Shown: positions 35,030 to 43,298 of the stretch, piece by piece | How the letters are laid out: every line of letters begins with the position of its first letter | How positions within the stretch are numbered: the stretch's first letter is position 1 | Assembly: GCA_964411275.1 (NCBI GenBank) | Contig: CAYPKG010000004.1 | Location: forward strand, 44,828-108,827 | Length of the DNA stretch: 64,000 bases | Origin: CAYPKG01 sp964411275 | GTDB taxonomy: Bacteria; Bacillota; Clostridia; Christensenellales; CAG-138 | Direction: 5' to 3' | Notes under the pieces: generated by a model | What the model was told of the DNA's origin: nothing | Seen by the model: the letters and a program-made list of their open reading frames with translations, nothing else | The model's database searches: none | Program-made: the position numbers and the translations under genes

Positions 35030-36724
35030 CTATTTATGCTGTTCTCCCGCGCTTTTATCAATCAGCTCCTTGGCGTGCCCAAGCGCAAACACATCCCCTT
35101 CTTCCGCACCCATAATGCGGGCAACCTCACGATACCGGCCTTCTATGTCGAGGGGGTGGACATTCGTATAGGTTTTCCCATCCTTTTCCATCTTTTCAAC
35201 GAAAAAATGCACCTGCGCCATGGCGGCAATCTGTGGTAAATGCGTTACACAAAGCACCTGATGCCTGCTGGCGATGTCCCGCAAACGCTGGCCCACGGCA
35301 GTGGCGATATGCCCGCTGATGCCCGTGTCAATTTCGTCAAATATCAACGTGGGAATACCATCAATGTCCGTTGCTACGGTCTTAAACGCCAGCATGATCC
35401 GGGAAAGCTCGCCACCGGAGGCCACACGGCTTAAGGGTTTTACGGGTTCCCCGGCGTTGGCGGAAAGCAAAAATTCAATTTTATCCAGGCCGTTTTCACC
35501 CATCTGATCTTCCGCAATTGCGGCAATCTCAACCTCAAACTCGGCCTTGTCCATTCCAAGGCCGCTCAGCTGGGCAAGCAGCGCCTGGCGTAAGGCCTCC
35601 CCCGCCGCTTTGCGCGCCGCCGTCAGGCGGCTTGCCACTGTAAGATATTGCTCCTTGGCGGCTTTGCGCTGTTGTATCAACTTTTCTCTCAGCTCATCGC
35701 TTTGCTGCAACTCGATGAGCTCCGCCTGCATTTCGTCGCGGAGTTCTAGGATGCTTAAAATTGAGCTTCCATATTTCCGCTTTAGTGTATAAATTCGATC
35801 CAACCGCTCTTCCACCGCGATTAAAACATCCGGCTGAAACTCAAAATCATTTTTCAAAGCCCGAATGGAATACGAAATATCCTCCAGCGCATAGTATGCC
35901 TCGCTCAGCCGGTCATGCGCCTCCTGATACTCCCCGCTCCATCCGGAAATATCTGACATGGCCCGCATGGCCGTGCCAGCGCCGCCTAAGGCGCCACCTT
36001 CCTCACCGCTCAAAGCCTCGTAACTTTCCTCAAGCGCGCAAAGAATAGCCTGGGCGTTATTCATTTTCAAATGCTGGGCCTTCAGCGTCTCTTCCTCTTC
36101 TGGTTGAAGGGCCGCGGCGTCGATTTCGTCGATCTGGTATTGGAGGATATCCATGCGCCTTGCGCGCTCCTGCTCCGAGGTAAAGCCGGAATTAAGGGCG
36201 TTCTCCACTTCGCGGTAGGTCTTGTAATGGCTGCGCAGCGCCTCTAAAAGCGGAGCGGTCTCCGCCTGGGCGTACATGTCAAGAAAGCCCCTGTGCTTTG
36301 CTGGGTGAAGCAAGGACTGATGTTCGTGCTGTCCGTGGACGTCTACAAGAAAGTCTGAAACTGATTTTAGTGAAGTAAGGTTTACCAAGTGACCATTGAT
36401 CCGGCAGGTGTTTTTTCCGGCGGCGGTCAACTCCCGGGACAAAATGAGGTCGTCCTCTAAATTATGCTCGATGCCAAGCTCAATCAGCCGCTCTGAGAGC
36501 GCCTCCTGCCCCGAGACAGAAAAAGCGGCCTCAACCATCGCTTTGTTTTCGCCGGATTTGATGAGATCCCGGCTGGCCCGCTCACCCAAAACGAAATTGA
36601 TGGCATCAATTAGGATGGATTTGCCCGCGCCCGTTTCGCCTGTCAGCACATGAAATCCATCATCAAAGCCAAGAAAAAGCTGCTGAATTAATGCCACATT
36701 CTGAATATGTAAATGCCGCAGCAC
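35030..36724 (-). CDS. recN: DNA repair protein RecN
   Basis: About 564 residues, an SMC-like ATPase: Walker A GETGAGKSILIDAI (about 29-42), a long coiled coil (about 150-370), the ABC signature SRVASGGELSRIMLA and Walker B TLIFDEIDTGISG near 460-480. It acts in double-strand break repair with RecA. The start is GTG at 36724 with GGGAG seven bases upstream. It follows argR in the nadK-argR-recN group. Confidence 0.94.
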   Translation of the reverse strand: MLRHLHIQNVALIQQLFLGFDDGFHVLTGETGAGKSILIDAINFVLGERASRDLIKSGENKAMVEAAFSVSGQEALSERLIELGIEHNLEDDLILSRELTAAGKNTCRINGHLVNLTSLKSVSDFLVDVHGQHEHQSLLHPAKHRGFLDMYAQAETAPLLEALRSHYKTYREVENALNSGFTSEQERARRMDILQYQIDEIDAAALQPEEEETLKAQHLKMNNAQAILCALEESYEALSGEEGGALGGAGTAMRAMSDISGWSGEYQEAHDRLSEAYYALEDISYSIRALKNDFEFQPDVLIAVEERLDRIYTLKRKYGSSILSILELRDEMQAELIELQQSDELREKLIQQRKAAKEQYLTVASRLTAARKAAGEALRQALLAQLSGLGMDKAEFEVEIAAIAEDQMGENGLDKIEFLLSANAGEPVKPLSRVASGGELSRIMLAFKTVATDIDGIPTLIFDEIDTGISGHIATAVGQRLRDIASRHQVLCVTHLPQIAAMAQVHFFVEKMEKDGKTYTNVHPLDIEGRYREVARIMGAEEGDVFALGHAKELIDKSAGEQHK

Positions 36725-36779
36725 AAAAGTCTCCCTTCTAAATTTTCCCCCGCGCACCGAATGCATGGGGGAGTTCCGG

Positions 36780-37229
36780 TTATTTCAACATGGCCTGGAA
36801 CCGCTTAATCAGTTCCGGCGCCAACTTTGCGTCCTTCACCGCGATAAAAATCGTATTATCCCCTGCGATTGTGCCGGCAATCTCGCTCCATTTCATGGAG
36901 TCCACGGCTTCCGCCGCGGCGCTTGCGCTGCCGGTAATCGTTTTAATGACGATAATATGCCCCGCAACCGTAATACTGACGACGGAATGGGAAAAGATCC
37001 GGATAAACCGGTCCTGCAGGCCCGCTTCCGCCTTGTCCACAGTCGCGTATTTGTAGGAGCCGTCCTCAGTCAGGGCTTTGATCAGCCGCAACTCCTTGAT
37101 GTCCCGGGAAACCGTCGCCTGCGTGACCACAAAATCGTGTTTTCTAAGGTGTTCCGCCAGCTCGTCCTGGGTTTCAATATCGAACTGCTCGATCAGTTCC
37201 AATATCATCGCATGTCTCGCCGCTTTCAT
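36780..37229 (-). CDS. argR: Arginine repressor ArgR
   Basis: 149 residues. The N-terminal winged helix contains TQATVSRDIKELRLIK (about 36-51) and the C-terminal hexamerisation and arginine-binding domain ends with GTIAGDNTIFIAVKD (about 118-132), which supplies the conserved Asp. ArgR controls arginine metabolism and is often encoded between nadK/tlyA and recN in Firmicutes. ATG at 37229 is chosen over TTG at 37232 for its spacing from GGGGG. Confidence 0.95.
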   Translation of the reverse strand: MKAARHAMILELIEQFDIETQDELAEHLRKHDFVVTQATVSRDIKELRLIKALTEDGSYKYATVDKAEAGLQDRFIRIFSHSVVSITVAGHIIVIKTITGSASAAAEAVDSMKWSEIAGTIAGDNTIFIAVKDAKLAPELIKRFQAMLK

Positions 37230-37245
37230 CAAATACCCCCACTCT

Positions 37246-38052
37246 TCAAATCAGCTTTTCGCGGATCAATTTGTATAAGTTGTGATCCGCCACCCTAACA
37301 AAACGCGTCTGCGTTTGCGACCTGGTAACCGTGATGCTATCGCCTTCCTGCAAGTCCGAAACAAACCGTCCATCCGCGTAAAACGCGCCCTCACTCAGCA
37401 TCTTAAGTGTAATCGTCGCATCCGCCGCCGCCACGATTGGCCGTGCGCAAAGGGAATGCGGGCAAATAGGCGTAACGATTGCGGCATCCAGCCCCGGCGC
37501 AATAATCGGCCCGCCGGCTGAAATTGAGTATCCGGTCGCCCCTGTGGGCGTACTGACCACCAGTCCGTCACAGAATATGTTTCCGGCATCACGCCCGTCC
37601 AAATCAATCCCGATATATGCAACGCCGGAAAACGTACGCTTGTACAACATCAGCTCGTTTAAACATAAATGCTCCTCGTTTAAGCCGTTGATCGTACCAT
37701 ACAGCATCATGCGCGCTTCAATCGGCGCACGCCCGGCCAAAAAGAGGGACAACGCCTCGTAAAAATCCTCCGGCTGGATTTCGCTTAAAAAGCCTACCCG
37801 CCCCAAATTGACCCCCAGCACAGGAACATCGCAGAGCGCGGCGCAAACCGCGCCTTTTAATATTGTACCGTCCCCGCCGATGACAACAAGAAGATCGATG
37901 CCCGTGAGATAATCAGGCTGTAACGTACCAGTATCGGGCAACTGATAGCAGGCGCAACCCAAGGCCTCCGCATCCGCCATTGTTTTTTTCAGCACGGCGG
38001 CGGAGGCCTGTTTTGTAGGGTTTGCAACAAACGCGATCCGAATGCTCCGCAT
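37246..38052 (-). CDS. nadK: NAD+ kinase
   Basis: About 268 residues of the ATP-NAD kinase family: the GGDGTILKG motif (about 60-68) with the catalytic Asp, NLGRVGFLSE (about 84-93), and the NAD-binding STPTGATGYSISAGGPII stretch (about 170-187). It makes NADP+ from NAD+. The ATG at 38052 has AGGAG six bases upstream; an upstream in-frame extension to 38157 lies beyond the promoter start site and is not coding. Confidence 0.94.
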   Translation of the reverse strand: MRSIRIAFVANPTKQASAAVLKKTMADAEALGCACYQLPDTGTLQPDYLTGIDLLVVIGGDGTILKGAVCAALCDVPVLGVNLGRVGFLSEIQPEDFYEALSLFLAGRAPIEARMMLYGTINGLNEEHLCLNELMLYKRTFSGVAYIGIDLDGRDAGNIFCDGLVVSTPTGATGYSISAGGPIIAPGLDAAIVTPICPHSLCARPIVAAADATITLKMLSEGAFYADGRFVSDLQEGDSITVTRSQTQTRFVRVADHNLYKLIREKLI

Positions 38053-38155
38053 GATATACTCCTGTCGCAAAAACATGTAAAATACATTGGCCGGGATGAA
38101 TAGCGTACTCGCTTTTGCGTTATCTTCGTTATATATTTCAACAGGGTCTGTTGAC

Positions 38156-38184
38156 ATTATATGATGAATTTCTCACACTTTCAA
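38156..38184 (-). promoter_or_regulatory. Sigma-A-type promoter for nadK-argR-recN
   Basis: TTGAAA (38184-38179), a 17-bp spacer and TATAAT (38161-38156). The predicted transcript has a leader of about 95 bases before the nadK ATG. An 11-bp inverted repeat (38074-38084 and 38199-38209) flanks the promoter. Confidence 0.75.
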
Positions 38185-38237
38185 GCGATAGAACCGTATA
38201 TTTTACATGAATATGCAAAATATATGAAAATTGGGGA

Positions 38238-39059
38238 TCAATTGGGGCTCCGATGGGCAAGACAGTCTTGTGCCGCATCAACCACCCCTGTCACCATCTC
38301 TCTTGTAACGGCAAAGGCGCGTTCTTCATAAACGCTGGGACGGCAAAGCAGCGTTAAAAATTCGATGTTGCCCTTTGGCCCCGTAATAGGCGAAAAAGTA
38401 AGACCGATCACAGAAAAGCCCGCATCTACCGCGAAATCCAGCACGGTTTCAATCACCTGCCTGTGCACGAGCGGGTCGCGGACGACGCCGTTTTTCCCCA
38501 CCTGGCTCCGCCCGGCCTCAAACTGGGGCTTGATGAGCGCCACCACCTGCCCGCCTGGTTTCAGACATGCATACAGCGGCGGCAATATAAGCTTTAAGGA
38601 AATAAACGACACGTCAATGGACGCGAAATGAAGCGGCTCTAAAAACCACTCAGGCTGCATATTGCGGGCATTGGTGCGCTCCATCACAACAACGCGTTCA
38701 TCATTGCGAAGCCGCCAGTCCAGCTGCCCGTAGCCCACGTCAATGGCATAAACCTTTTGTGCGCCATGCTGCAGCATACAATCCGTAAACCCGCCGGTGG
38801 ACGCGCCGATATCTGCTGCAATGGCATTCTCGAGGTTCAATCCAAATATTTCCACAGCCTTATTAAGCTTTAATCCGCCCCGGCTCACAAACGGAACCGG
38901 GTTCTCACGGACAGCCACCACCGAAGTATCCTTGATTTCTGCGCCGGGCTTTGTGACAGGCAATCCGTCCACCAGCGCTTCTCCGGCCATGATAATGGCC
39001 CGGGCCCGTTCCCGGCTGGAGACTAGCCCCTCCTGTGTCAAGCGCACGTCAAGTCTCAT
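38238..39059 (-). CDS. tlyA: TlyA family rRNA/hemolysin-type methyltransferase
   Basis: 273 residues: N-terminal S4 RNA-binding domain (about 1-60, with SSRERARAIIMAGEALVDG) and an RrmJ/FtsJ-like SAM methyltransferase domain (AADIGASTGGFTDCML near residue 86 and VALIKPQFEAGR near 180). TlyA proteins 2'-O-methylate rRNA cytidines in some bacteria; the role in Clostridia is inferred. Its ATG overlaps the dxs stop by 4 bp (ATGA). Confidence 0.93.
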   Translation of the reverse strand: MRLDVRLTQEGLVSSRERARAIIMAGEALVDGLPVTKPGAEIKDTSVVAVRENPVPFVSRGGLKLNKAVEIFGLNLENAIAADIGASTGGFTDCMLQHGAQKVYAIDVGYGQLDWRLRNDERVVVMERTNARNMQPEWFLEPLHFASIDVSFISLKLILPPLYACLKPGGQVVALIKPQFEAGRSQVGKNGVVRDPLVHRQVIETVLDFAVDAGFSVIGLTFSPITGPKGNIEFLTLLCRPSVYEERAFAVTREMVTGVVDAAQDCLAHRSPN

Positions 39060-40909
39060 GATCGTATTTCCTCCAGCAGGGCCTCTAGCGCCCGCTCGAT
39101 CCCCGGTGCGTCCAGCCCGCACCAGCTGAGCTGTTCTTGTACGGTTCCCTGGCTGACCGGCGCTTCCATAACGCCAAGACGCTTTACAGTGACGCCGCTT
39201 CCCGTAAGATGCGCCGCCACACGGCTGCCAAATCCCGTTTCAACAATTTCGTCCTCTAATGTGAGCACGCCCTTCGCCTCTTTCCTTAGCCGGGCCAAAA
39301 TAGAATGATCCAGAGGCTTTATGCAGCGCACATTGACAAGGCCCACATGCCGTTCCCTTGCAATGGAAAGCGCCGTTTCCACCATGCGCCCAGTAGCAAG
39401 GATCGTGATGGCGCCGATGGGTTCCAACACCTCCCACACTCCAGGCTCCACCGGCTGTGCCGACGCCATTTCCATAAGCGGCGTCCGGGGATACCGAATG
39501 GCCGAGGGGCCATCTTGACAAAGCGCCAAACCGAGCATATGCCGTAATTCCTGCTTCGTTGCGGGAGAGTACACGGTTAAGCCGGGCATTGCGCTCAAAT
39601 ATCCGATGTCATATACACCCTGGTGGGTTTCCCCGTCCTCTCCGATGAGGCCCGCCCGGTCCACGGTAAACACCACAGGCAGCCGCTGCAGGCAAACGTC
39701 GTGAAGAACCTGGTCAAATGCCCGCTGTAAGAATGTGGAATAGATGGCCACAACAGGGCGGTAGCCTTTGGCAGCCATACCGGCCGCCATCGTAACGGCG
39801 TGCTGCTCGGCAATGCCCACGTCAAAAAAACGGTCGGGATATGCTTCCTGAAACGGAATAAGCCCCGTTCCTATGGGCATGGCTGCACACACAGCCACAA
39901 TCCGGGGATCCGCGCTCGCAAGATGCGTAAGCGCCTGTCCAAATACCTCAGAATTTCCCATGCGGCCGCTTTTTGAAGCCGGCTCGCCGGTGGCGGGATC
40001 AAAGGGCCCTATGCCATGGTACTTTTCCGGCGCCTGCTCGGCATACGAATATCCCTTTCCCTTTGTGGTAACCGCGTGAATGATCACTGGCCGGTTTGTG
40101 TTTTTTACCCGGGAAAACACCCGTTCAAGCGCCTTGATATCATGGCCGTCGATGGGCCCGAGGTAAGTAAATCCCATATCCTCAAACATGACGTTGGGGA
40201 GGAGAAAGTATTTAATTCGGTTTTTTGTGCGTTCCATGTGCCGGGACAGCCATTTGCCCACCGCACTGGTGTCCAAAACCCGCACCACCGCCAGCTTGAA
40301 ATTCTGATAGCGGGTGCTGGCGCGCATCTCGGATAAATATTGGTTCAACGCGCCCACGTTTTTGCTGATGGACATGGCGTTGTCGTTGAGTACAACGATC
40401 AAAGGCAACTTGCTATGCCCCGCGTCGTTCAACGCCTCGAAGGCCATGCCGCCTGTCAGCGCGCCATCGCCGATGAGGGCCACCACAGGCCCTTTTACCC
40501 CGGACAGCTTTCTGGCCCTGGAAAGCCCCAGAGCCGCCGAAATAGAGGTGCTGGAATGGCCCACGTCAAATGCGTCCAACTTGCTTTCATTGCGCTTGGG
40601 AAAGCCGCTGATGCCGTCCGACTGCCTCAGCCGGGAAAAGGCCTCCTTGCGGCCGGTGAGTATCTTATGGGCGTACGTCTGATGCCCCACATCGAATACG
40701 ATTTGGTCATCCGGCTGCGAAAATACCCGGTGCAGCGCCATGATAAGCTCCACCGCACCCAGGCTGCTTGCCAGATGCCCGCCGGTTTTGCTGACGCATT
40801 CCACCATGAAATCGCGAAGTTCCGCCGCCAGTTCCGGCAATCGCTCTTCCGGTATGTTTCTAAATTGATCGAGCCCGTCGATTGTGTCCAACAGGGGATA
40901 TTGTTTCAT
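39056..40909 (-). CDS. dxs: 1-deoxy-D-xylulose-5-phosphate synthase
   Basis: 617 residues of the transketolase-like family. The TPP-binding GDGALTGGMAFEALNDAGHS region (about 147-166) and DNAMSISKNVG (about 176-186) are present, followed by the pyrimidine-binding domain with DVGIAEQHAVTMAAGMA and a RAGLIGEDGETHQG active-site stretch. It condenses pyruvate and glyceraldehyde-3-phosphate, the first step of the MEP isoprenoid pathway. It starts 21 bp after oapA and is followed by tlyA, the standard clostridial order. Confidence 0.96.
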   Translation of the reverse strand: MKQYPLLDTIDGLDQFRNIPEERLPELAAELRDFMVECVSKTGGHLASSLGAVELIMALHRVFSQPDDQIVFDVGHQTYAHKILTGRKEAFSRLRQSDGISGFPKRNESKLDAFDVGHSSTSISAALGLSRARKLSGVKGPVVALIGDGALTGGMAFEALNDAGHSKLPLIVVLNDNAMSISKNVGALNQYLSEMRASTRYQNFKLAVVRVLDTSAVGKWLSRHMERTKNRIKYFLLPNVMFEDMGFTYLGPIDGHDIKALERVFSRVKNTNRPVIIHAVTTKGKGYSYAEQAPEKYHGIGPFDPATGEPASKSGRMGNSEVFGQALTHLASADPRIVAVCAAMPIGTGLIPFQEAYPDRFFDVGIAEQHAVTMAAGMAAKGYRPVVAIYSTFLQRAFDQVLHDVCLQRLPVVFTVDRAGLIGEDGETHQGVYDIGYLSAMPGLTVYSPATKQELRHMLGLALCQDGPSAIRYPRTPLMEMASAQPVEPGVWEVLEPIGAITILATGRMVETALSIARERHVGLVNVRCIKPLDHSILARLRKEAKGVLTLEDEIVETGFGSRVAAHLTGSGVTVKRLGVMEAPVSQGTVQEQLSWCGLDAPGIERALEALLEEIRS

Positions 40910-40930
40910 TCCTATCCTTTTCCAATCGCC

Positions 40931-41497
40931 CTACTTCTTTTTCGTGTCCCTGCGGGAAAACAGCGCAAAAAACCGGCCTACGCCGAATACGATTTTATGG
41001 CTGCTGCGCATGGCTAAGCCTTTTCCCAGGGCTTTGCCGCCCACCGTGCAAGCCGCGATCAAGCTTGCAATCAGGAGGCCGAAAAGCATGTCCTCAATCC
41101 CGGAACCTTCCAGTATTATTTTCCCGGAGATGGCAGCGCCCATGGCGCCGGACACGATGCCGCAAATGTCGCCCACCACATCATTGCAGATGTTGGAAAC
41201 CATGCCAGCGGACTGCACCAGCTTAATGGCTTGTTTCGCGCCGGGAATTTTTTTCGACGCCATGGCCGTATAAGCCGTCACATCCTGATATGTTACCGCA
41301 ATTCCCAGCACATCAAACGCGATACCGATAAAAATAATTAGCAACAACACCAAAATGGCCACCGGCAATGCGGCGCCCATCAAAGAAGTTTCACTAAAAA
41401 AATTGAAAATCATGGCCAGTGCAAATGTCAAAAAGAACACTTTTACCGGCCATAAATCACGTTTTTGTTTTTTCTGTCTACTGTGCGCGCTATCCAC
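40931..41497 (-). CDS. oapA: OLE-associated membrane protein OapA
   Basis: 188 residues with about four membrane segments (about 17-36, 42-62, 112-130, 140-160) and very basic ends, as expected of an RNA-binding membrane protein. It carries a D106-x3-D110 pair (CNDVVGDICG); from memory, B. halodurans OapA has the corresponding D104/D108, whose change gives a dominant-negative protein. OapA binds OLE RNA at the cell membrane. The gene directly follows the OLE RNA and precedes dxs, its classical place. The start is GTG at 41497, with GAGG seven bases upstream. Confidence 0.85.
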   Translation of the reverse strand: MDSAHSRQKKQKRDLWPVKVFFLTFALAMIFNFFSETSLMGAALPVAILVLLLIIFIGIAFDVLGIAVTYQDVTAYTAMASKKIPGAKQAIKLVQSAGMVSNICNDVVGDICGIVSGAMGAAISGKIILEGSGIEDMLFGLLIASLIAACTVGGKALGKGLAMRSSHKIVFGVGRFFALFSRRDTKKK

Positions 41498-41525
41498 GCA
41501 AGCACCTCGCAATTTTTCAAATAAT

Positions 41526-42107
41526 GGTGGTGGCATATTGAGTAGACTTTGCGGCTTAGGTCCAGTAGGATTTCCCCGTCGTTCACTCCCCGTCGCCGAT
41601 AGGAGCGGTTTCCCTTTATGCCCCGCGCCGATATGTCGCCATATCCGGAACTGGNNNNNNNNNNTTGCCACTTAGGCCACACCGTAATCCCCAATATGCC
41701 CGATGTCAACAGTCTAGGAGCTTTCCTCAACAGCTTTGCTGCCTCCTAGCCTCTTTTGCAACGAGGGTTTCAAAAGGCAATCATCCCTCAGCATTTGGCC
41801 AAACGCCATGGGATGTGTTCCATTTATCCACCGCCGCCACGCAAGGCAGGCTACACTGTACACAGGACTGCCCGCATACAGGTTTAATCCGAAACAGTAA
41901 CCGGTCAAAACAGCCACCATTTTCGGTCTCCACGGTGGATGGGTCAACGCCCGCATGCCATTGCGGATCGCCCAGCCACCTTAACTCCCAGCATCAACCC
42001 CCGACTGGGCGTCGAAAGCCGACACCAGGAACTTCATCGATGTGCCCTCAACGGATTTTTAGGCCCGCTTTCAGAGACAACAGCACTGACTAGAATACTG
42101 CACCACC
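41526..42107 (-). ncRNA. ole: OLE (ornate, large, extremophilic) RNA
   Basis: A 700-bp protein-free stretch between ispA and oapA. The RNA is predicted to begin at 42107 with GGUGGUG, seven bases after a TTGAAT-17-TATACT promoter. That sequence pairs with CACCACC at 41532-41526, and after a 2x2 internal loop GUAUU pairs with AAUAU, closing the whole molecule. The length (582 bases as written, with one 10-N gap at 41655-41664) agrees with the roughly 600 bases of known OLE RNAs. The locus (xseB, ispA, OLE, oapA, dxs) is the published OLE context. Function: an RNA-protein complex at the membrane linked to alcohol, cold and Mg2+ stress. Recognition is by context and ends, not by covariance search. 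Confidence 0.82.
41655..41664. other. Assembly gap (10 N) inside the OLE RNA
   Basis: Unknown bases in the 3' third of the RNA gene. Strong RNA structure may have caused the break. True size is unknown. Confidence 0.95.
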
Positions 42108-42114
42108 AGAACAG

Positions 42115-42143
42115 AGTATAACATACTATTACCCCAAATTCAA
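42115..42143 (-). promoter_or_regulatory. Promoter of the OLE RNA/oapA/dxs unit
   Basis: TTGAAT (42143-42138), a 17-bp spacer and TATACT (42120-42115), with TG in the extended -10 position. It lies in the 98-bp spacer after ispA, so the RNA can be made independently of the folD-xseA-xseB-ispA genes. Confidence 0.8.
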
Positions 42144-42205
42144 GAGATCACCCGATACTCTCACGTTTTTCCTGAATTTTTTGCATGTTTTTCATATTTT
42201 AAACA

Positions 42206-43099
42206 TTATATTTGGCGCGTGATGGTATAGTCGATCAAGCCATGGAAAAAGTCTGCGCCTTCGCCCAGAAATTCCAGGGCCGCATGGGCGTTCTTCGCCG
42301 CAAGCTCAGCCTTCGCCTTTGCTTTTTCAAGCCCGTATAGCGTGACAAACGTCAGCTTGCCATCCCGCGCATCCTTGCCCAATGTCTTGCCCATGGACTT
42401 CTGGTCTCCTGTTACGTCCAGAATATCGTCTGTAATTTGAAACAGCAGCCCGTACTGCCCGCCATAGGCTTCCATTGCCGCAAGCCCAGCGTGTCCGGCG
42501 TTTGCGCATCGCGCTCCCGCGAGGACGCTGGCCCGGAGCATAGCCGCGGTTTTCCCCCGGTGGATGGATAAAAGCGTGTTCTCATCCATTGTTTTCGCCT
42601 GCTCTGCCATCAGGTCGAGACTCTGCCCTGCCACCATGCCGAACACGCCCGCGCCACGCGCAACCTCCCAGGCAGCCTTTACAAGATGCCCATGGCCATG
42701 TTCGCAAGCGTATGTAAGCATCAGCTCCATGGCGTAGGAAAGCAGCCCGTCCCCCGCAAGCACGGCGGGGCCTTCTCCAAACACAATATGGTTTGTGGGC
42801 TTTCCCCGGCGGAACTCATCGTTGTCCATGGCAGGCAGATCGTCGTGGATGAGCGAATAGGTGTGGATCATCTCCAGCGCGCAGGCCATGGGCATGGCCT
42901 GTTCCGCCCCGCCGCCAAACAGCCGGCAGGCAGCAAGGGCCATCACGGGCCGCAGGCGTTTCCCCCCCGCAAACAAGCTGTAAGCCATGCCATCTCGCAA
43001 TGCTTTGGGGATACCGGGGGCCGCGAGATATCCCTGTAGCGCCTCGTCCACCAGGGCGCTGTCCGCCTTCAAAATGGCGATTACCTGTTCATTGGTCAT
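42206..43099 (-). CDS. ispA: Polyprenyl (farnesyl) diphosphate synthase
   Basis: 297 residues with the first Asp-rich motif in SLIHDDLPAMDND (DDxxxxD type, about 82-94), the KPTNHIVFGEGPAVLAGDGLL stretch and the second motif LLFQITDDILDVTGD (about 213-227). It elongates isoprenyl diphosphates to geranyl or farnesyl diphosphate. It overlaps the xseB end by 11 bp. Its ribosome binding site (GAGGCCGGGG) is inside xseB. Confidence 0.94.
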   Translation of the reverse strand: MTNEQVIAILKADSALVDEALQGYLAAPGIPKALRDGMAYSLFAGGKRLRPVMALAACRLFGGGAEQAMPMACALEMIHTYSLIHDDLPAMDNDEFRRGKPTNHIVFGEGPAVLAGDGLLSYAMELMLTYACEHGHGHLVKAAWEVARGAGVFGMVAGQSLDLMAEQAKTMDENTLLSIHRGKTAAMLRASVLAGARCANAGHAGLAAMEAYGGQYGLLFQITDDILDVTGDQKSMGKTLGKDARDGKLTFVTLYGLEKAKAKAELAAKNAHAALEFLGEGADFFHGLIDYTITRQI

Positions 43100-43298
43100 C
43101 CCCGGCCTCTTTCGTCTCTAACGTTGTGAGCCTGCCCTCGTATCCGTCCAGAAGCGCCATGCATTCCTTGCCGATGGCTGTTCCCTGTTCATACAAAGAC
43201 ACCATCTCCTCAAGGGGAATATTGCCGCTTTCCAGTTTCGCCACAATGGCTTCCAGCTCTGTTAAGGACTGTTCAAAGCTTCGCTTTTGTTGTTCCAT
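43089..43298 (-). CDS. xseB: Exodeoxyribonuclease VII small subunit
   Basis: 69 residues, coiled-coil, matching XseB: FEQSLTELEAIVAKLESGNIPLEEMVSLYEQG. With XseA it degrades single-stranded DNA. The ATG at 43298 has GGAGGGGG upstream and lies inside the end of xseA (26-bp overlap). Confidence 0.94.
   Translation of the reverse strand: MEQQKRSFEQSLTELEAIVAKLESGNIPLEEMVSLYEQGTAIGKECMALLDGYEGRLTTLETKEAGDDQ

Noticed and set aside
38053..38157. Longer NadK with 35 extra N-terminal residues
   Set aside because: The extension starts upstream of or at the predicted transcription start and has no ribosome binding site, whereas AGGAG precedes the ATG at 38052.
38074..38209. Invertible promoter (phase switch) at nadK
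   Set aside because: Arms of only 11 bp, AT-rich, with no recombinase nearby; kept only as a low-interest inverted repeat.
41665..42093. Open frames on both strands between ispA and oapA (41665-42093 plus, 41714-41956 minus)
   Set aside because: They have no ribosome binding site, look like no protein family and lie inside the structured OLE RNA.
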